Notes: generated by a model not told the origin, from the sequence alone. Shown: positions 8,722 to 19,638, counted from the stretch's first letter. The stretch: DNA of 64,000 bases from Lichenihabitans psoromatis (GCF_004323635.1 NZ_CP036515.1:3473501-3537500); one strand, 5' to 3'. Translations and numbers: made by a program.

Positions 8722-10089
8722 TCAGTCGATGCCGAGCGACTTCAATTTGCGATGCAGTGCGGAGCGTTCCATCCCGATGAACTCGGCCGTTCTAGAAATA
8801 TTGCCGCCGAACCGGCTGATCTGCGCCACCAGATATTCGCGCTCGAACACTTCACGGGCTTCGCGCAGCGGCAGGCTCATCAGCTTCTCGCCCCCTGCCC
8901 CATTCGGGGTCGCCGGCACCAAGGTCCCGATTTCAGCCGGCAACATGTCGGCCGAGACCTCCGCCTCGAGATCGCCACCGGCCAGGATCATCAGCCGCTC
9001 GACATTATTGCGGAGCTGGCGAATGTTGCCGGGCCAATCATGCGACTGGAGCACCGCCATGGCGTCGGCCCCGATCTTCCGGCGCGGCAACCCACCCGTC
9101 GATGAGACCTGGTCCATGAAGAATTCGATCAGTTCGGGAATGTCCTCGCGGCGCTCGGACAGGGACGGAACCCGCATCGGCACGACGGAAAGGCGGTGAA
9201 AGAGGTCCTCCCGGAACGTGCCTTCGGCGATCCCCACCGAAAGATCCCGGCTGGTCGACGAGATGATGCGAACGTCGACATGCACGCGCGTCGATCCGCC
9301 GACGCGCTGGAAGTTTTGATCGACCAGCACCCGCAGGATCTTGCCCTGCGTCTCACGCGGCATGTCGGCGACCTCGTCGAGATAGAGCGTGCCGCCATGG
9401 GCCTCTTCCAGCGCACCGACCTGACGATTGCGACCATCGCCGCCCTCGGTCCCGAAGAGCGCCACTTCCATCATGTCGGGCGTGATCGTCGCCGCATTGA
9501 TGACCACGAAGGGTGCGGTCGCACGGGCCGAGACGTCGTGCAGCATGCGAGCGGTCAGTTCCTTGCCCGAGCCCGGCGCGCCGGAGATCAGGATGCGAGA
9601 ATTCGCGGGTCCGATCTTCTCGATCGCCTGCCGCAATTGATTGGTCGTGGTCGACTTGCCGACGATCCGGTTCGGCGTGAAGGCGCGAATCTTGAGGTCG
9701 GTGACCTCGCGTTTGAGGCGCGATGTCTCAAGCGCGCGGTCGGCTACGAGCACCAAGCGATCGGCCTTGAACGGCTTTTCAATAAAGTCGTAGGCCCCAA
9801 TCTTGATGGCCGACACTGCCGTTTCGATGTTGCCGTGACCCGAGATCATCACGACCGGTAAGCTTGGATGCTGCTCCTTGATGATTTCGAGCAGTTGCAA
9901 ACCATCGAGGCGCGAGCCTTGCAGCCAGATGTCGAGGAACACGAGGTGGGGTCGCCGCGCACCGATGAGAGACAGCGCCTCGTCGGAGTTCCGCGCCGTT
10001 CTGGTCCCGTGACCCTCGTCGGACAAGATGCCCGAAACAATGTCCCGAATGTCGGCTTCGTCGTCTACGACCAGGATGTCTGTGGCCAT
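8722..10089 (-). CDS. ntrX: Response regulator NtrX
   Basis: 455-residue response regulator partner of NtrY. Order: receiver domain (VVDDEADIRD, phospho-acceptor in FLDIWLQ, conserved lysine in FIEKPF), AAA+ sigma-54-activator-like ATPase (Walker A GAPGSGKE, Walker B TLYLDEVADMP), and a C-terminal Fis-type helix-turn-helix (ISRTAEFIGMERSALHRKL). The GAFTGA loop that contacts sigma-54 is missing: the position reads FGTEGGDGRNRQVGALEE. I therefore infer that it does not activate sigma-54 in the classical way. I took the ATG at 10089, giving MATDILVVDDE; the open frame extends into ntrY. It follows ntrY after seven bases, so the two form an operon. Confidence 0.95.
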   Translation of the reverse strand: MATDILVVDDEADIRDIVSGILSDEGHGTRTARNSDEALSLIGARRPHLVFLDIWLQGSRLDGLQLLEIIKEQHPSLPVVMISGHGNIETAVSAIKIGAYDFIEKPFKADRLVLVADRALETSRLKREVTDLKIRAFTPNRIVGKSTTTNQLRQAIEKIGPANSRILISGAPGSGKELTARMLHDVSARATAPFVVINAATITPDMMEVALFGTEGGDGRNRQVGALEEAHGGTLYLDEVADMPRETQGKILRVLVDQNFQRVGGSTRVHVDVRIISSTSRDLSVGIAEGTFREDLFHRLSVVPMRVPSLSERREDIPELIEFFMDQVSSTGGLPRRKIGADAMAVLQSHDWPGNIRQLRNNVERLMILAGGDLEAEVSADMLPAEIGTLVPATPNGAGGEKLMSLPLREAREVFEREYLVAQISRFGGNISRTAEFIGMERSALHRKLKSLGID

Positions 10090-10096
10090 GTGATCC

Positions 10097-12358
10097 TCAA
10101 GCTTGTTCGGAAAATGAATCGGCTCGGGCCGTCTCGGGTAGGCCGAGAGACCGGAGAACCGGGAAAAAGAGACGAACGCGGGCGCCCTTGACGGATTGCC
10201 CGTCCGATGCGGCATCGAGCAATTCGATGCCGCCGCCATGATCCTCGAGGATCTTGGCCACGATCGCGAGACCGAGCCCGGTGCCATCCGCGCGAGTCGT
10301 CATGTAAGGCTCGAGCAAACGTTGCCGGTTTTCTGCCGGAAAGCCCTTCCCGTTGTCGACGATATCGATCGATGCCATGCCGTCGTGATCGACACTCAAG
10401 CTGACGTCGATCTGGCCCGGTCCCCGCTCGTCTTCCGGGACGGCGGCGATGCCCTCGGTGGCGTTTTTGGTGATGTTTGTCAGCGCCTGCGTGATGAGAC
10501 GACGGTCGAACTTGGCGATGACGGGATCGGCCGGAAGGTGATCCACGAACGTGACATCCGGATGCCCTTCACGCATCAGGAACAGGACCTGCTCGATGCA
10601 GGGCCGGACGTCGTCCTCCTCGAGCAAGGGTTTTGGCATGCGGGCGAAGGACGAGAACTCGTCGACCATGCGCTTGATGTCATCGACTTGTCGGACGATC
10701 GTATCGATACATTGATCGAACACGTCACGTCCCTCGACGATGACGCGCCCGTAGCGCCGCTTCAGGCGCTCTGCCGAGAGTTGGATCGGGGTCAACGGAT
10801 TTTTGATTTCGTGGGCGATCCGTCGGGCCACATCGGCCCAAGCGGAGGTCCGCTGCGCCGAGATCAGGTCGGTGATGTCGTCGAGCGTCACCACATGATT
10901 GTAATCACCCGCGGCCGATACGTCGTTCGTCACCCGCACATTCACGGTCCGCTCGCGATTGAGGGTCGTGAGCGTGATCTGCGATTGATGCAGGCGCTGC
11001 CGCCCTGCCCTCGCTTCCATCAGCACGGGACCGAGTTCCGGCACCAGCGATTCGATCGTAGCACCGACAAGTGGCTCCCTCGCCCCCGGAATCGACAGAA
11101 GCTTCTGCGCCGAGGCGTTGACGACTGTAATCTGCCCTTGGTTGCCGACCCCGATGACGGCCGCCGGAACACCCGACAGCACCGCTTCGGTAAAGATCCG
11201 ACGCTCGTCGTTCATTCGGTTGGCAACGATCAACTTATTCTGCTGGACCCGAAGCTCCGACGTCATTTTGTTAAACGTCTCGCCGAGCCGGCCCAAATCC
11301 CCTTCCGAGCGGCGGACCGGAACCTGGACGTAAAGATTGCCCGACGACACCTGATCCGTGGCGCGAATTAATCGACGGATCGGGGTCACGAGTTGGTTGG
11401 CGAACGACAGGCCGAGCCAGATCGACGACAACATCATGATAGTGGCCAACAGGCTATACATCGTGATGAACGCCACCTGGATGCTGCGGCGATGGCGATC
11501 GAAGATGTCGTAAAGACCAATGATATCGGTCGCTTGGCGCGAAAATTCGATTGAGAACGGATCAACCGGACGAGCCAGATACAGGAACGTATCGTCGAAC
11601 GACGGCAGCGACCGGAGCGCCACAAAGGTCTTTCCCGAGTCGAGCACGAAGCAGACCGGGTCGCGCTTGCGGGCATCCTCGAAATCCGCCGCTTCCGGCT
11701 TCGCGATCTGAGCTGGTTTGCCCGTATCGACCTTCTCGACGACGGAGCCGTCGCTCTTCATCATGACGGCCGTGGTAAATCCCAGAAAATGCACCCGAGA
11801 CGCGAAATAATTCTGGAAGAACGCGCGCTCGTTATAGCCGACCTTGGCCCGGTCGAGATCGGAGGCCGTCAGGTCAGCTTCGCGCAGCAATGAATTGCAT
11901 TGCGTCTCGCGGTACAATCGCGCCGCATCGGCGGTATGCGAGATGAAACCGCGAACATCCTGCATGAAGGCGGGATACAGGCCCCGTTCGAGCGTCACGG
12001 ACCCGACCACCGCCATGATGATGGCGGGCACGGCGGCCGTGATGCAAAACAGACCGACGATATAGAGGTGCAGCCGAGCGCCGGCCATGCGGGCTCGCCA
12101 TGCGATCACGAGCCGAACCGCTTCGGCGATGACGAGGCCGAGCAGAACGAGCACGATCGCGCCATTCACGAGGAACACATCCACCACGACCGCATCGGTC
12201 GGCAGGATGGGGGTATAGCCGGTGAAGACCACGAAGGTCGCGAGCGCCGAAATTAGACCGAGCGTCACCACGATCGGGCCGAGTCTTAGTGCGATACGCC
12301 GCCGGCGTGGCCGTCGGGTCGATGTCCCCTCTGGTGTGCTCGCAGTTTGGTCCACCAA
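10097..12358 (-). CDS. ntrY: Sensor histidine kinase NtrY
   Basis: 753-residue membrane sensor kinase. Three N-terminal membrane segments (about residues 23-120) are followed by a large periplasmic region, a fourth segment near residues 300-325, a HAMP domain (ANQLVTPIRRLIRATD), a PAS domain, the HisKA box [19 protein letters not shown] with the phosphorylated histidine, and an HATPase domain (N box NITKNATEG, G boxes DNGKGFP and GTGLGLAI). NtrY with NtrX controls nitrogen metabolism, respiration or envelope functions, depending on species. It begins 186 bases from the ntrC stop, a spacer that could hold its own promoter. Confidence 0.95.
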   Translation of the reverse strand: MVDQTASTPEGTSTRRPRRRRIALRLGPIVVTLGLISALATFVVFTGYTPILPTDAVVVDVFLVNGAIVLVLLGLVIAEAVRLVIAWRARMAGARLHLYIVGLFCITAAVPAIIMAVVGSVTLERGLYPAFMQDVRGFISHTADAARLYRETQCNSLLREADLTASDLDRAKVGYNERAFFQNYFASRVHFLGFTTAVMMKSDGSVVEKVDTGKPAQIAKPEAADFEDARKRDPVCFVLDSGKTFVALRSLPSFDDTFLYLARPVDPFSIEFSRQATDIIGLYDIFDRHRRSIQVAFITMYSLLATIMMLSSIWLGLSFANQLVTPIRRLIRATDQVSSGNLYVQVPVRRSEGDLGRLGETFNKMTSELRVQQNKLIVANRMNDERRIFTEAVLSGVPAAVIGVGNQGQITVVNASAQKLLSIPGAREPLVGATIESLVPELGPVLMEARAGRQRLHQSQITLTTLNRERTVNVRVTNDVSAAGDYNHVVTLDDITDLISAQRTSAWADVARRIAHEIKNPLTPIQLSAERLKRRYGRVIVEGRDVFDQCIDTIVRQVDDIKRMVDEFSSFARMPKPLLEEDDVRPCIEQVLFLMREGHPDVTFVDHLPADPVIAKFDRRLITQALTNITKNATEGIAAVPEDERGPGQIDVSLSVDHDGMASIDIVDNGKGFPAENRQRLLEPYMTTRADGTGLGLAIVAKILEDHGGGIELLDAASDGQSVKGARVRLFFPVLRSLGLPETARADSFSEQA

Positions 12359-12544
12359 TCAAGAGCCTTCCGGATCAACAGTCCTGCCGCAAACACCATC
12401 GGGTCTCGAGTATCCGAGTCTGCGACTCGGACAGGCTACGCCGATATGCGTTGTATTTATACGACAGTGTTGCCGAACTGCGACGATTTGAGGGCAGCGG
12501 CCAAGCTTCGCGGCCGCCGCGCCTTTTTCATGGCGTCCCGCTTG

Positions 12545-14035
12545 TTACCGCGGCATCCGCATCAAACGAATATCGAGCTCCCGAACCTTCTTTCGCAGCG
12601 TGTTACGATTGAGGCCGAGAAGTTCGGCGGCCTTGATCTGATTGCCGCGCGTCGCCGCAAGCGCGGCCGAGATAAGCGGCACCTCCAGTTCACGCAGAAT
12701 GCGGTGATAGAGGCCCGGTGGTGGTAGGTTGTCGCCATGTTGGCGGAACACGCCGGACAGATGCCGCTCGACAGAGCCCATCAGGCCGCCGTCGTCGGAG
12801 CTGGCGTTGGCCACCATGGAGGTTGCGGCCGTCTGCACGGCCTGCGCGCTTTCCATGCCAAAGCTGCTCAGCGGCGCCTGCCCCGCAAGTTCGGCGTCGA
12901 CGAGGTCACCGCCGATCACCTCTTGCGGGTATAGCGCCGCGAGACGCCGCACGAGATTCTCGAGCTCACGGATATTGCCGGGCCAACGATACCGTTTCAG
13001 CCGCTCCTGTGCGTCTGTATCGAGATGTTTCAGCGGCAGACCCTCGGAGGCTGCCAGGGTGAAGAAGTGACGGGCAAGGTCGGGGATGTCTTCTGCCCGT
13101 TCGCGCAGCGGCGGCAGGCGCAGCGGCACCACGTTGAGGCGGAAGAACAGATCCTCGCGGAAGAGACCCTGCTGGATCGAGATGCGGAGGTCCTTGTTGG
13201 TGGCCGCCACGATGCGAACGTTCGTCTTGATCGGGGTGCGACCACCCACGGTCGTATATTCGGCCTGCTGCAACACCCGCAGCAATCTCGTCTGCGCCTC
13301 CATCGGCATGTCGCCGATCTCGTCGAGGAACAAGGTACCGCCCTCGGCCTGTTCGAACCGTCCGGCCGAGCGGGTGTTGGCGCCCGTGAAGGCCCCCTTC
13401 TCGTGACCGAACAGCTCGCTCTCGATCAGGTCGCGCGGGATAGCCGCCATGTTGATGGCGACGAACGGCCCAGCTTTGCGCTTGCCGTAGTCGTGCAGCG
13501 CACGCGCCACGAGTTCCTTGCCGGTGCCCGACTCGCCCGTGATCATCACGGTCAGGTCGGTCTGCATCAGCCGCGCCAGCGAGCGATAAATCTCCTGCAT
13601 GGCGGGCGAGCGACCCACCAAAGGCATGTTTTCGAGATCATCATTATCCTTCGGCAGCGCTCGCTTGCCCGGTTCGCTGAGCGCACGGCCGACGATCGCG
13701 ACCAATTCCTTCAGATCGAAAGGTTTTGGGAGATAGTCATAGGCGCCCCGTTCGGAGGCCTTGATGGCGGTCATGAACGTGTTCTGCGCGCTCATCACGA
13801 TGATGGGCAGGTCCGGCCGCAGCTTCTTGATCCGGGGCAGGAGTTCGAACGCGTTCTCGTCGGGCATCACCACGTCGGTGATGACGAGATCGCCCTCGCC
13901 GGCTTGCACCCAGCGCCAGAGTGAGCCGGCCGTGCCGGTCGTCCGCACGTCGTAACCAGCACGCGCCAAGGCTTGGCTCAGAACCGTGCGGATCGCCGTA
14001 TCGTCGTCGGCAACGAGGATATGGCCATTCGTCAT
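12545..14035 (-). CDS. ntrC: Nitrogen regulator NtrC (NR I)
   Basis: 496-residue sigma-54 activator. Receiver domain (VADDDTAIR, phospho-site ITDVVMPDE, lysine in YLPKPF), AAA+ domain with Walker A GESGTGKE, an intact GAFTGA loop after ESELFGHEK, Walker [12 protein letters not shown], and a Fis-like DNA-binding domain at the C-terminus ([15 protein letters not shown]). The intact loop contrasts with its paralogue NtrX in this window. When phosphorylated by NtrB under nitrogen limitation it activates sigma-54 promoters such as glnA or nif-type genes. The ATG at 14035 gives [12 protein letters not shown]; it follows ntrB after 28 bases. Confidence 0.96.
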   Translation of the reverse strand: MTNGHILVADDDTAIRTVLSQALARAGYDVRTTGTAGSLWRWVQAGEGDLVITDVVMPDENAFELLPRIKKLRPDLPIIVMSAQNTFMTAIKASERGAYDYLPKPFDLKELVAIVGRALSEPGKRALPKDNDDLENMPLVGRSPAMQEIYRSLARLMQTDLTVMITGESGTGKELVARALHDYGKRKAGPFVAINMAAIPRDLIESELFGHEKGAFTGANTRSAGRFEQAEGGTLFLDEIGDMPMEAQTRLLRVLQQAEYTTVGGRTPIKTNVRIVAATNKDLRISIQQGLFREDLFFRLNVVPLRLPPLRERAEDIPDLARHFFTLAASEGLPLKHLDTDAQERLKRYRWPGNIRELENLVRRLAALYPQEVIGGDLVDAELAGQAPLSSFGMESAQAVQTAATSMVANASSDDGGLMGSVERHLSGVFRQHGDNLPPPGLYHRILRELEVPLISAALAATRGNQIKAAELLGLNRNTLRKKVRELDIRLMRMPR

Positions 14036-14063
14036 TACAAACCCCTTCGGATCAAAAGCGGCG

Positions 14064-15221
14064 TCAGACTTGAGACCCGCGCCCGTCCCGTGCCGCATAC
14101 ATCGGCATAAGAATGCGAAACGCCGTCCGTCTTGGATGCGATTCGCATTCGACGATGCCACCATGGTCGCCGACAATCTTGGCCACCAGTGCAAGACCAA
14201 GGCCAGTTCCCGAGACTTTCGTGGTCACGAACGGGTCGAACAGCACGGCTGCGATCTCCGGCGGAATGCCGGGACCATTGTCGCGCACGCAAAATTCGAG
14301 CGGCAAGCTGACGGGGTGCGACGAGCCGGCGGTCTTGAGCCGGACCCCTGGTCGGAACGCGGTCGTGAGCTCAATCTCGCCATCGATCGCGTCGCCCAGC
14401 GACTCTGCCGCGTTTTTTACGAGATTGAGAAACACCTGAACCAGCTGGTCGCGGTTGCCGAGCACATGCGGCAAGGATGGGTCATAGCTCTCCTGAAAGC
14501 GAATGTGGCGGGCGAAACCCGCCTGCGCCACGCGCTTCACGTGGTCGAGCACGGCGTGAATGTTGACGCTCTCGCGTTCTGTCGGCCGCATATCCGAAAA
14601 GGCTTCCATCCGGTCGACCAGCTTCACGATCCGGTCCGTCTCGTCGCAGATCAAGCGCGTCAGAGCCCGATCCTCGTCGCCGACTGCGGTTTCGAGCAAT
14701 TGCGCCGCTCCCCGTATGCCCGAAAGCGGGTTCTTGATTTCATGAGCCAGCATCGCCGCAAGCGCAGAAACTGAGCGGGCTGCCCCTCGATGGGTAAGTT
14801 GCCTGTCCATTTTATCGGCAATTGTGCGTTCTTGAAGCAGAATCACGACACCATCGCGAGCTTCCGGCATGGGTGCCACGTGAATGTCGACAATTCTGTC
14901 CGGCCCGAGACGCGGATTACCGAGGTCGACCCGGTATTCTTTCACGGCTGAGCCGCGGTCGAGAACCTGCTCGATCAACGCCAGGAGGGGCGACCCGAAC
15001 GGCACGAGGTCGGCGAGTTTGTGCCGGGTCATCATGGCGCGTCCCATCTCGAAGAAGGACTCGGCGGCCGAGTTGACGTCCACCACGGTTCCATCGGCGC
15101 GGATCGCGAGGACCGGATGGGGCAAACCGTTGAGCACCTGAATCGCATTGGCGGCGAGGCTGAGGTCAGAGCGCGCCGCCGTCTCGGATCCGTCCGTCCA
15201 GGGTGTCGTGTGCGCGGTCAT
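14064..15221 (-). CDS. ntrB: Nitrogen sensor kinase/phosphatase NtrB (NR II)
   Basis: 385-residue cytosolic histidine kinase that phosphorylates or dephosphorylates NtrC according to the PII signal. It has an N-terminal PAS domain (residues about 25-130), the H-box [17 protein letters not shown], and HATPase motifs [16 protein letters not shown] and GTGLGLALV. There is no transmembrane segment. It overlaps the dusB stop by four bases, so it is translationally coupled to it. dusB-ntrB-ntrC is the classical nifR3-ntrB-ntrC operon of alphaproteobacteria. Confidence 0.96.
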   Translation of the reverse strand: MTAHTTPWTDGSETAARSDLSLAANAIQVLNGLPHPVLAIRADGTVVDVNSAAESFFEMGRAMMTRHKLADLVPFGSPLLALIEQVLDRGSAVKEYRVDLGNPRLGPDRIVDIHVAPMPEARDGVVILLQERTIADKMDRQLTHRGAARSVSALAAMLAHEIKNPLSGIRGAAQLLETAVGDEDRALTRLICDETDRIVKLVDRMEAFSDMRPTERESVNIHAVLDHVKRVAQAGFARHIRFQESYDPSLPHVLGNRDQLVQVFLNLVKNAAESLGDAIDGEIELTTAFRPGVRLKTAGSSHPVSLPLEFCVRDNGPGIPPEIAAVLFDPFVTTKVSGTGLGLALVAKIVGDHGGIVECESHPRRTAFRILMPMYAARDGRGSQV

Positions 15222-16294
15222 GCGGCATGGTCCATCGTGGTGGTTGTCTCGTCGGATCGAAAAAGCGCTGACAGAAGCGCGGGGACCTCATCCGGATCAG
15301 TCGTGGTCACCAGACTGTCACGGAGATGAGCGGGTGCGCCCCCCGCATGCAGCGCATAAGCCGAGAGGTGCTTGCGGGCGTGCCGCAAGCCCTTGTCGCG
15401 TCCGAACATCTCGATAATCGACTCGAAATGCTCACAAGCCGCCTCGAGGCGTGCTGCGCCGCTCGGCTGCGGCACCGGACGACCGGTCCTCAGAAAGCCC
15501 GCGATCTGTCCGACCAGCCAGGGGCGACCGACCGCGGCCCGTCCGAGCATGACGGCATCGGCGCCCGACTGCGCCAGCATCTGCACGGCATCGGCGGCCG
15601 AATGGCAGTCGCCGTTGACCACGACCGGGATCGTCACGGCTTCTTTGACGGCCCGAATGGCCGCCCAATCAGCTGTTCCGTTATAGAATTGGTTGCGGGT
15701 CCGGCCATGCACCGTGACCAACCGGACCCCGAGTGACTCGGCCCGTCGGGCAAGCTCGGGCGCATTGAGGCTGTCGGCATCCCAGCCGAGCCGCATCTTG
15801 ACCGTGACCGGAATCGTGACCGCGCGAACGGTTGCGTCGATGAGACGGCAAGCCTGATCGAGATCACGCATCAAGGCCGAGCCCGAGTAACCGCCCGTCA
15901 CCTTCTTGGCCGGACATCCCATATTGATGTCGATGACGGCGGCGCCGAAGCCCGCAGCGAGGCGAGCCGCTTCAGCCATCGGTGCCGGCTCGCGCCCCGC
16001 GATCTGGACCACATGGATCGCGACGCCCCGGCCCTCGGCGCGGTTCAGCGTTTCGGCCTGCCCTGTCGTGAAGCTGGCGGCCGCCACCATTTCGCTCACG
16101 GTCAGTGGCGCACCAAACCGGCAAGCGATCCGACGCATGCCGACATCGGTGATCCCCGCCATGGGAGCCAAGATCGCACGCCCCGGCACGGCTACGGATC
16201 CGATCATGAGACCGGCCTGCGGGACTGCAGAGCGCTGGGACTTATGTCCTGCGTCATTGCCTGTCTCGTCCGATCGCATCGCTTCGCGCATCAA
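15218..16294 (-). CDS. dusB: tRNA-dihydrouridine synthase DusB (NifR3)
   Basis: FMN-dependent enzyme that reduces specific uridines in tRNA D-loops. The TIM-barrel motifs are visible: [14 protein letters not shown] near the N-terminus, the catalytic cysteine in NMGCPAKKV, and [11 protein letters not shown]. It is 358 residues if the ATG at 16294 is used; an internal ATG giving [16 protein letters not shown] would remove about 29 residues that look unlike the core, so the exact start is uncertain. It is the first gene of the dusB-ntrBC operon and is divergent from ispDF. Confidence 0.94.
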   Translation of the reverse strand: MMREAMRSDETGNDAGHKSQRSAVPQAGLMIGSVAVPGRAILAPMAGITDVGMRRIACRFGAPLTVSEMVAAASFTTGQAETLNRAEGRGVAIHVVQIAGREPAPMAEAARLAAGFGAAVIDINMGCPAKKVTGGYSGSALMRDLDQACRLIDATVRAVTIPVTVKMRLGWDADSLNAPELARRAESLGVRLVTVHGRTRNQFYNGTADWAAIRAVKEAVTIPVVVNGDCHSAADAVQMLAQSGADAVMLGRAAVGRPWLVGQIAGFLRTGRPVPQPSGAARLEAACEHFESIIEMFGRDKGLRHARKHLSAYALHAGGAPAHLRDSLVTTTDPDEVPALLSALFRSDETTTTMDHAA

Positions 16295-16517
16295 GCACCT
16301 TTCTTTCGGGGGCGGTTCCGGGTAGATCGCTCACGCGATACGGTGGTCGTTGCCCAGCGTGCCTAATTTATCATCAGCATGGTCTAAAGCCTGCAGATTA
16401 GTCAGTTGCTGCGGCGCGGCAACTCCCTTGATAGCGCATCTGCCCGGCCACTTGGCGACAGTTTGACGCCGCGCGGGCGTGAGTTGGTCGAAATCGTATT
16501 CGGAGTGTGTTTGCACG

Positions 16518-17720
16518 ATGCCTGCCTCGTCCCATGTTCTTGTCGTCGCTGCAGGCCGGGGGTCGCGCGCCGGCGCTGGATTGCCCAAGCAATTCAGGAC
16601 GCTCGCGGGTCAGTCGCTGATTGCGCGGACGCTTCATGCGCTTTTGTCGGCTCATCCGGACCTTCGTGTCACGCCGGTGATCCATCCTGACGACACCGAT
16701 TTGTTCAGCGAAGCGGCCAGGTTGCTCGATGCGACGATGCGCGAGCGGCTGCACGCTCCCGTTTTCGGTGGCGCGAGCCGGCAGGACAGCGTTCGCCTTG
16801 GGCTTGAGGCACTGGCACTGCATGACGTCGCGCCAGACATCGTGCTGATCCACGATGGGGCCCGTCCCTTCGTCTCGCCGGAGCTCGTGCTGCGGGCGAT
16901 TGCGGCCGCGGATCGACACCAAGCGGCAGTTCCCGGCTGCGCCGTCACCGACACGATCAAGCAGATCGGCTCGGACGGGGCGGTGCTCGGCACACTGGAT
17001 CGCCAGCAGTTGCGAGCCGTGCAGACGCCGCAAGCCTTTGCGTTTCCGCTGATCCTCGCGGCTCATCGTCAAGCCGCCCAAGCGGGGCGCAACGACCTGA
17101 CCGATGACGGGGCCGTGGCTGAATATGCCGGCCATTCAGTTTACGTGTTTGAAGGCGATGTCATCAACGTGAAGATCACGACCCCCATGGATTTCATGTC
17201 TGCCGAAGCCCGCCTGCTCGCCACCCTGCCGGACATCCGCGTCGGCCAGGGCTACGACGTCCACTCCTTCACCGACGGCGACCATGTGTGGCTTGGCGGC
17301 GTTCGTATCCCGCATGATCGCAAGCTGACCGGCCATTCCGACGCCGATGTCGTGCTGCACGCCTTAACCGATGCGGTCCTCGGTGCGATCGGCGACGGCG
17401 ATATCGGCGTACACTTCCCGCCCAGCGACGAGAAATGGCGTGGCGCGCGGTCCGCTCTCTTCTTGAAGGATGCGATCGAGCGCGTCGGCAAGCGGGGCGG
17501 CGTCGTGGCGCATCTCGACGTCACGATCGTATGCGAAGCGCCGAAAATCGGCCCGCATCGCGAGGCCATGCGGGCCGCGATCGCCGAGATCGCCGGGATT
17601 GGCATCGACCGGGTCGGCATCAAGGCCACCACATCGGAACTCATGGGGTTCGTTGGCCGTCGCGAAGGCATGGCGGCTTGGGCTCTTGCGACGGTTCGTC
17701 TGCCGCTCGGGCCAACCTGA
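16518..17720 (+). CDS. ispDF: Bifunctional IspD/IspF isoprenoid enzyme
   Basis: 400-residue fusion of two non-mevalonate (MEP) pathway enzymes. The N-terminal half is IspD, 2-C-methyl-D-erythritol 4-phosphate cytidylyltransferase, with the glycine/basic loop [18 protein letters not shown] and the later HDGARPF. The C-terminal half is IspF, 2-C-methyl-D-erythritol 2,4-cyclodiphosphate synthase, with its metal-binding motif GYDVHSF and [14 protein letters not shown]. The fused form is typical of alpha- and epsilonproteobacteria. I chose the ATG at 16518 ([15 protein letters not shown]); the longer frame from 16479 would add 13 residues without family likeness. The next gene follows after 13 bases. 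Confidence 0.96.
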   Translation: MPASSHVLVVAAGRGSRAGAGLPKQFRTLAGQSLIARTLHALLSAHPDLRVTPVIHPDDTDLFSEAARLLDATMRERLHAPVFGGASRQDSVRLGLEALALHDVAPDIVLIHDGARPFVSPELVLRAIAAADRHQAAVPGCAVTDTIKQIGSDGAVLGTLDRQQLRAVQTPQAFAFPLILAAHRQAAQAGRNDLTDDGAVAEYAGHSVYVFEGDVINVKITTPMDFMSAEARLLATLPDIRVGQGYDVHSFTDGDHVWLGGVRIPHDRKLTGHSDADVVLHALTDAVLGAIGDGDIGVHFPPSDEKWRGARSALFLKDAIERVGKRGGVVAHLDVTIVCEAPKIGPHREAMRAAIAEIAGIGIDRVGIKATTSELMGFVGRREGMAAWALATVRLPLGPT

Positions 17721-17733
17721 TACGGAGGCGTCG

Positions 17734-18252
17734 ATGTTCCAGCCCGCCCTGCTGCGCCGTGCCGAACTTCTCTTGGATGCATGTCGGGTCAGGTCGCTGA
17801 TGATCGCTACGGCGGAGTCATGCACAGGCGGCCTCGTCGCGGCCTTGTTGACCGAGATCGCTGGATCCTCCGCCGTGGTCGATCGCGGCTTTGTGACCTA
17901 TTCGAACGACGCCAAGCGCCAGATGCTCGGCGTCCCGGATGATGTGTTGGCCCATGACGGCGCCGTCTCCGAGGCCACCGCCCGAGCCATGGCGGCCGGA
18001 GCGATCACCCGCTCGAACGCCGACATGGCGGTCAGCATCACGGGTATTGCCGGGCCGGGCGGCGGCAGCGAAGCCAAGCCCGTGGGGCTGGTGCATTTTG
18101 CCTGTCAGGTGCGGGTTGGCGCTGGTCGGGCGGGCGCGAGCAACCATATCGAGCGCCGTTTCGGGCCTCTGACCCGCGATGCTATTCGACTGGCGTCGGT
18201 CGAGCAGGCCTTGGCGCTGCTGGAAGCCGCCATCGCGGCCACGCCGGCCTGA
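17734..18252 (+). CDS. CinA C-terminal domain protein (NMN deamidase type)
   Basis: 172-residue protein made only of the CinA C-terminal domain. The family motif [10 protein letters not shown] and the later TGIAGPGGG are intact. In characterised members this domain deamidates nicotinamide mononucleotide (PncC activity) in NAD salvage. The ATG at 17734 has a good ribosome site (CGGAGG at 17723-17728) and lies 13 bases after ispDF, so it is likely cotranscribed with it. The open frame continues upstream inside ispDF but that part is not coding here. Confidence 0.92.
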   Translation: MFQPALLRRAELLLDACRVRSLMIATAESCTGGLVAALLTEIAGSSAVVDRGFVTYSNDAKRQMLGVPDDVLAHDGAVSEATARAMAAGAITRSNADMAVSITGIAGPGGGSEAKPVGLVHFACQVRVGAGRAGASNHIERRFGPLTRDAIRLASVEQALALLEAAIAATPA

Positions 18253-18288
18253 CGCGTCCGAGCGCCAACCGGCGGAAGGTTTTCACCG

Positions 18289-18777
18289 TTAAGGCGCCAC
18301 CACACGCGTGCCAGCGTGCGGGTACACGCGGTTGGCACGCTCCTCGAACGCCTCGGCGAAGCGCCTGAATGCCGCTTCGAAGACAGAGCCCATGAGCATG
18401 CCGAACATCCGGCTTTTGAACTCGTAGTCGATGAAGAACTCGACGGTCGATTCGGGCCCTTTTGACCCCGATGGCAAATCGACGAAACGCCACCGATTTT
18501 CCATGCGCTTGAACGGCCCGTCGACATATTCGACGAGAATCTGCATCTGCGGCCGATCCATCGTGACCCGGCTCGTGAAGGTCTCGCGGATGGCCTTGTA
18601 GCCGATCCGCATGTCGGCGAGCAGTTGCTCGCGACCATCGTCGAGCGTCGTCCGGCGTCGAATGTCCAGGCTCTGACAAAGCGGCAGGAACAACGGATAA
18701 TGCTCCACATCGGCAACGAGATCGAACATGTCGCTTGCGGTATGTCGAACGCGACGGCTGGTGCGGAATGTTGGCAT
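18289..18777 (-). CDS. RatA/COQ10-like START-domain protein
   Basis: 162-residue SRPBCC/START-fold protein of the COQ10/RatA group. Typical elements are VRHTASDMFDLVADVEHYPLFLP at the N-terminus and EFKSRMFGMLM in the second half. The mitochondrial homologue Coq10 binds ubiquinone; the E. coli homologue RatA was described as binding 50S subunits. In alphaproteobacteria the ubiquinone-related role is the more likely one (inference). It converges with the CinA-domain gene with a 36-base spacer. I do not call it a toxin since no partner antitoxin is visible. Confidence 0.85.
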   Translation of the reverse strand: MPTFRTSRRVRHTASDMFDLVADVEHYPLFLPLCQSLDIRRRTTLDDGREQLLADMRIGYKAIRETFTSRVTMDRPQMQILVEYVDGPFKRMENRWRFVDLPSGSKGPESTVEFFIDYEFKSRMFGMLMGSVFEAAFRRFAEAFEERANRVYPHAGTRVVAP

Positions 18778-19029
18778 GTGTCTCGATCGGCCTGAGTGAA
18801 CCGGATGAGGGACCGATCCTCGTGAATCGTCTCCTCCGTCATGCGTGACATTTAGGGGCTTCGGCCGGCTTTCGCCATCGGTTCAAATCGCCACCCGGCT
18901 TTGCGCCGCAAGCAGGTCTCCACTCCCCCCACCTGCGACACCTCAGCTTTCGTTAACCATGTCGGCTTACAACAATGACTAAGAATCACGAGCCGCAACA
19001 ATTGTTGTGGCCTTGCCCGGTTAACTTCC

Positions 19030-19590
19030 ATGCGGCGAACCCTCACGGCAATCGGTCTGGCCTTAACCGTTCTGACAAGCGGATGCGCCGGGCAGAACTA
19101 TCCCACGGATCTCTTCCGTGCCCAGGCCAATGCCCCGTATCAACTCGGGAGCGGCGATCGGCTTCGGATCATCGTGTTCGGGCAGGATGCACTGTCGAAT
19201 TCCTATTCGGTGTCGGGCGCCGGGGCGGTGTCGCTCCCGCTTGCCGGGGATGTGCGCGTCGGCGGCCTCACGACGACGCAGGCCGAACGCCTGATCGAGA
19301 CACGGCTGCGTGCCGGCTTCCTGCGCGAACCGCATGTGTCGGTCGAGGTCGAGGCCTTTCGGCCCTTCTTCATTCTTGGCGAGGTCACGCTGCCTGGCCA
19401 ATACCCCTTCGTGAACGGCATGACGGCCCAAAAAGCGATCGCCATTGCGGGCGGTTATACGCCGCGCGGCTTCCAAGGGTCTGTCGATGTGACCCGCAGC
19501 GTCAATGGTGCGCCGGTGACCGGAACGGTTCCGTTAACGTTCCCAATACGTCCAGGCGACACGCTGACCGTCGAGGAAAGGTTCTTTTAG
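19030..19590 (+). CDS. Polysaccharide export lipoprotein, Wza-like
   Basis: 186-residue outer-membrane type lipoprotein for export of a surface polysaccharide. It has a short signal peptide with the lipobox LTSGC, then a polysaccharide-export (Poly_export) domain (YQLGSGDRLRIIVFGQD) and a SLBB-like segment (FFILGEVTLPGQYPFVNG). It is about half the length of E. coli Wza and lacks the C-terminal amphipathic helix that forms the outer-membrane pore. This short form is common in Rhizobiales (ExoF-like or partial Wza types). It opens the polysaccharide gene block that runs to 25042. Confidence 0.88.
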   Translation: MRRTLTAIGLALTVLTSGCAGQNYPTDLFRAQANAPYQLGSGDRLRIIVFGQDALSNSYSVSGAGAVSLPLAGDVRVGGLTTTQAERLIETRLRAGFLREPHVSVEVEAFRPFFILGEVTLPGQYPFVNGMTAQKAIAIAGGYTPRGFQGSVDVTRSVNGAPVTGTVPLTFPIRPGDTLTVEERFF

Positions 19591-19617
19591 GAAACCGGTC
19601 CATAAAGCCTTGCGAGA

Positions 19618-19638
19618 GCGAGGCCATGGCGGCCTCGC
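19618..19638 (+). repeat. Perfect 8-bp hairpin between export gene and glycosyltransferase
   Basis: GCGAGGCC / GGCCTCGC with a five-base loop, 28 bases after the export lipoprotein stop. There is no T-run, so it is more likely an mRNA-processing or stability stem than a strong terminator; the polysaccharide genes could still be cotranscribed through it. Confidence 0.45.

Noticed and set aside
18289..18777. RatA toxin of a toxin-antitoxin pair
   Set aside because: The fold is RatA/COQ10-like but no antitoxin-like neighbour exists, and the gene belongs to a conserved housekeeping context.
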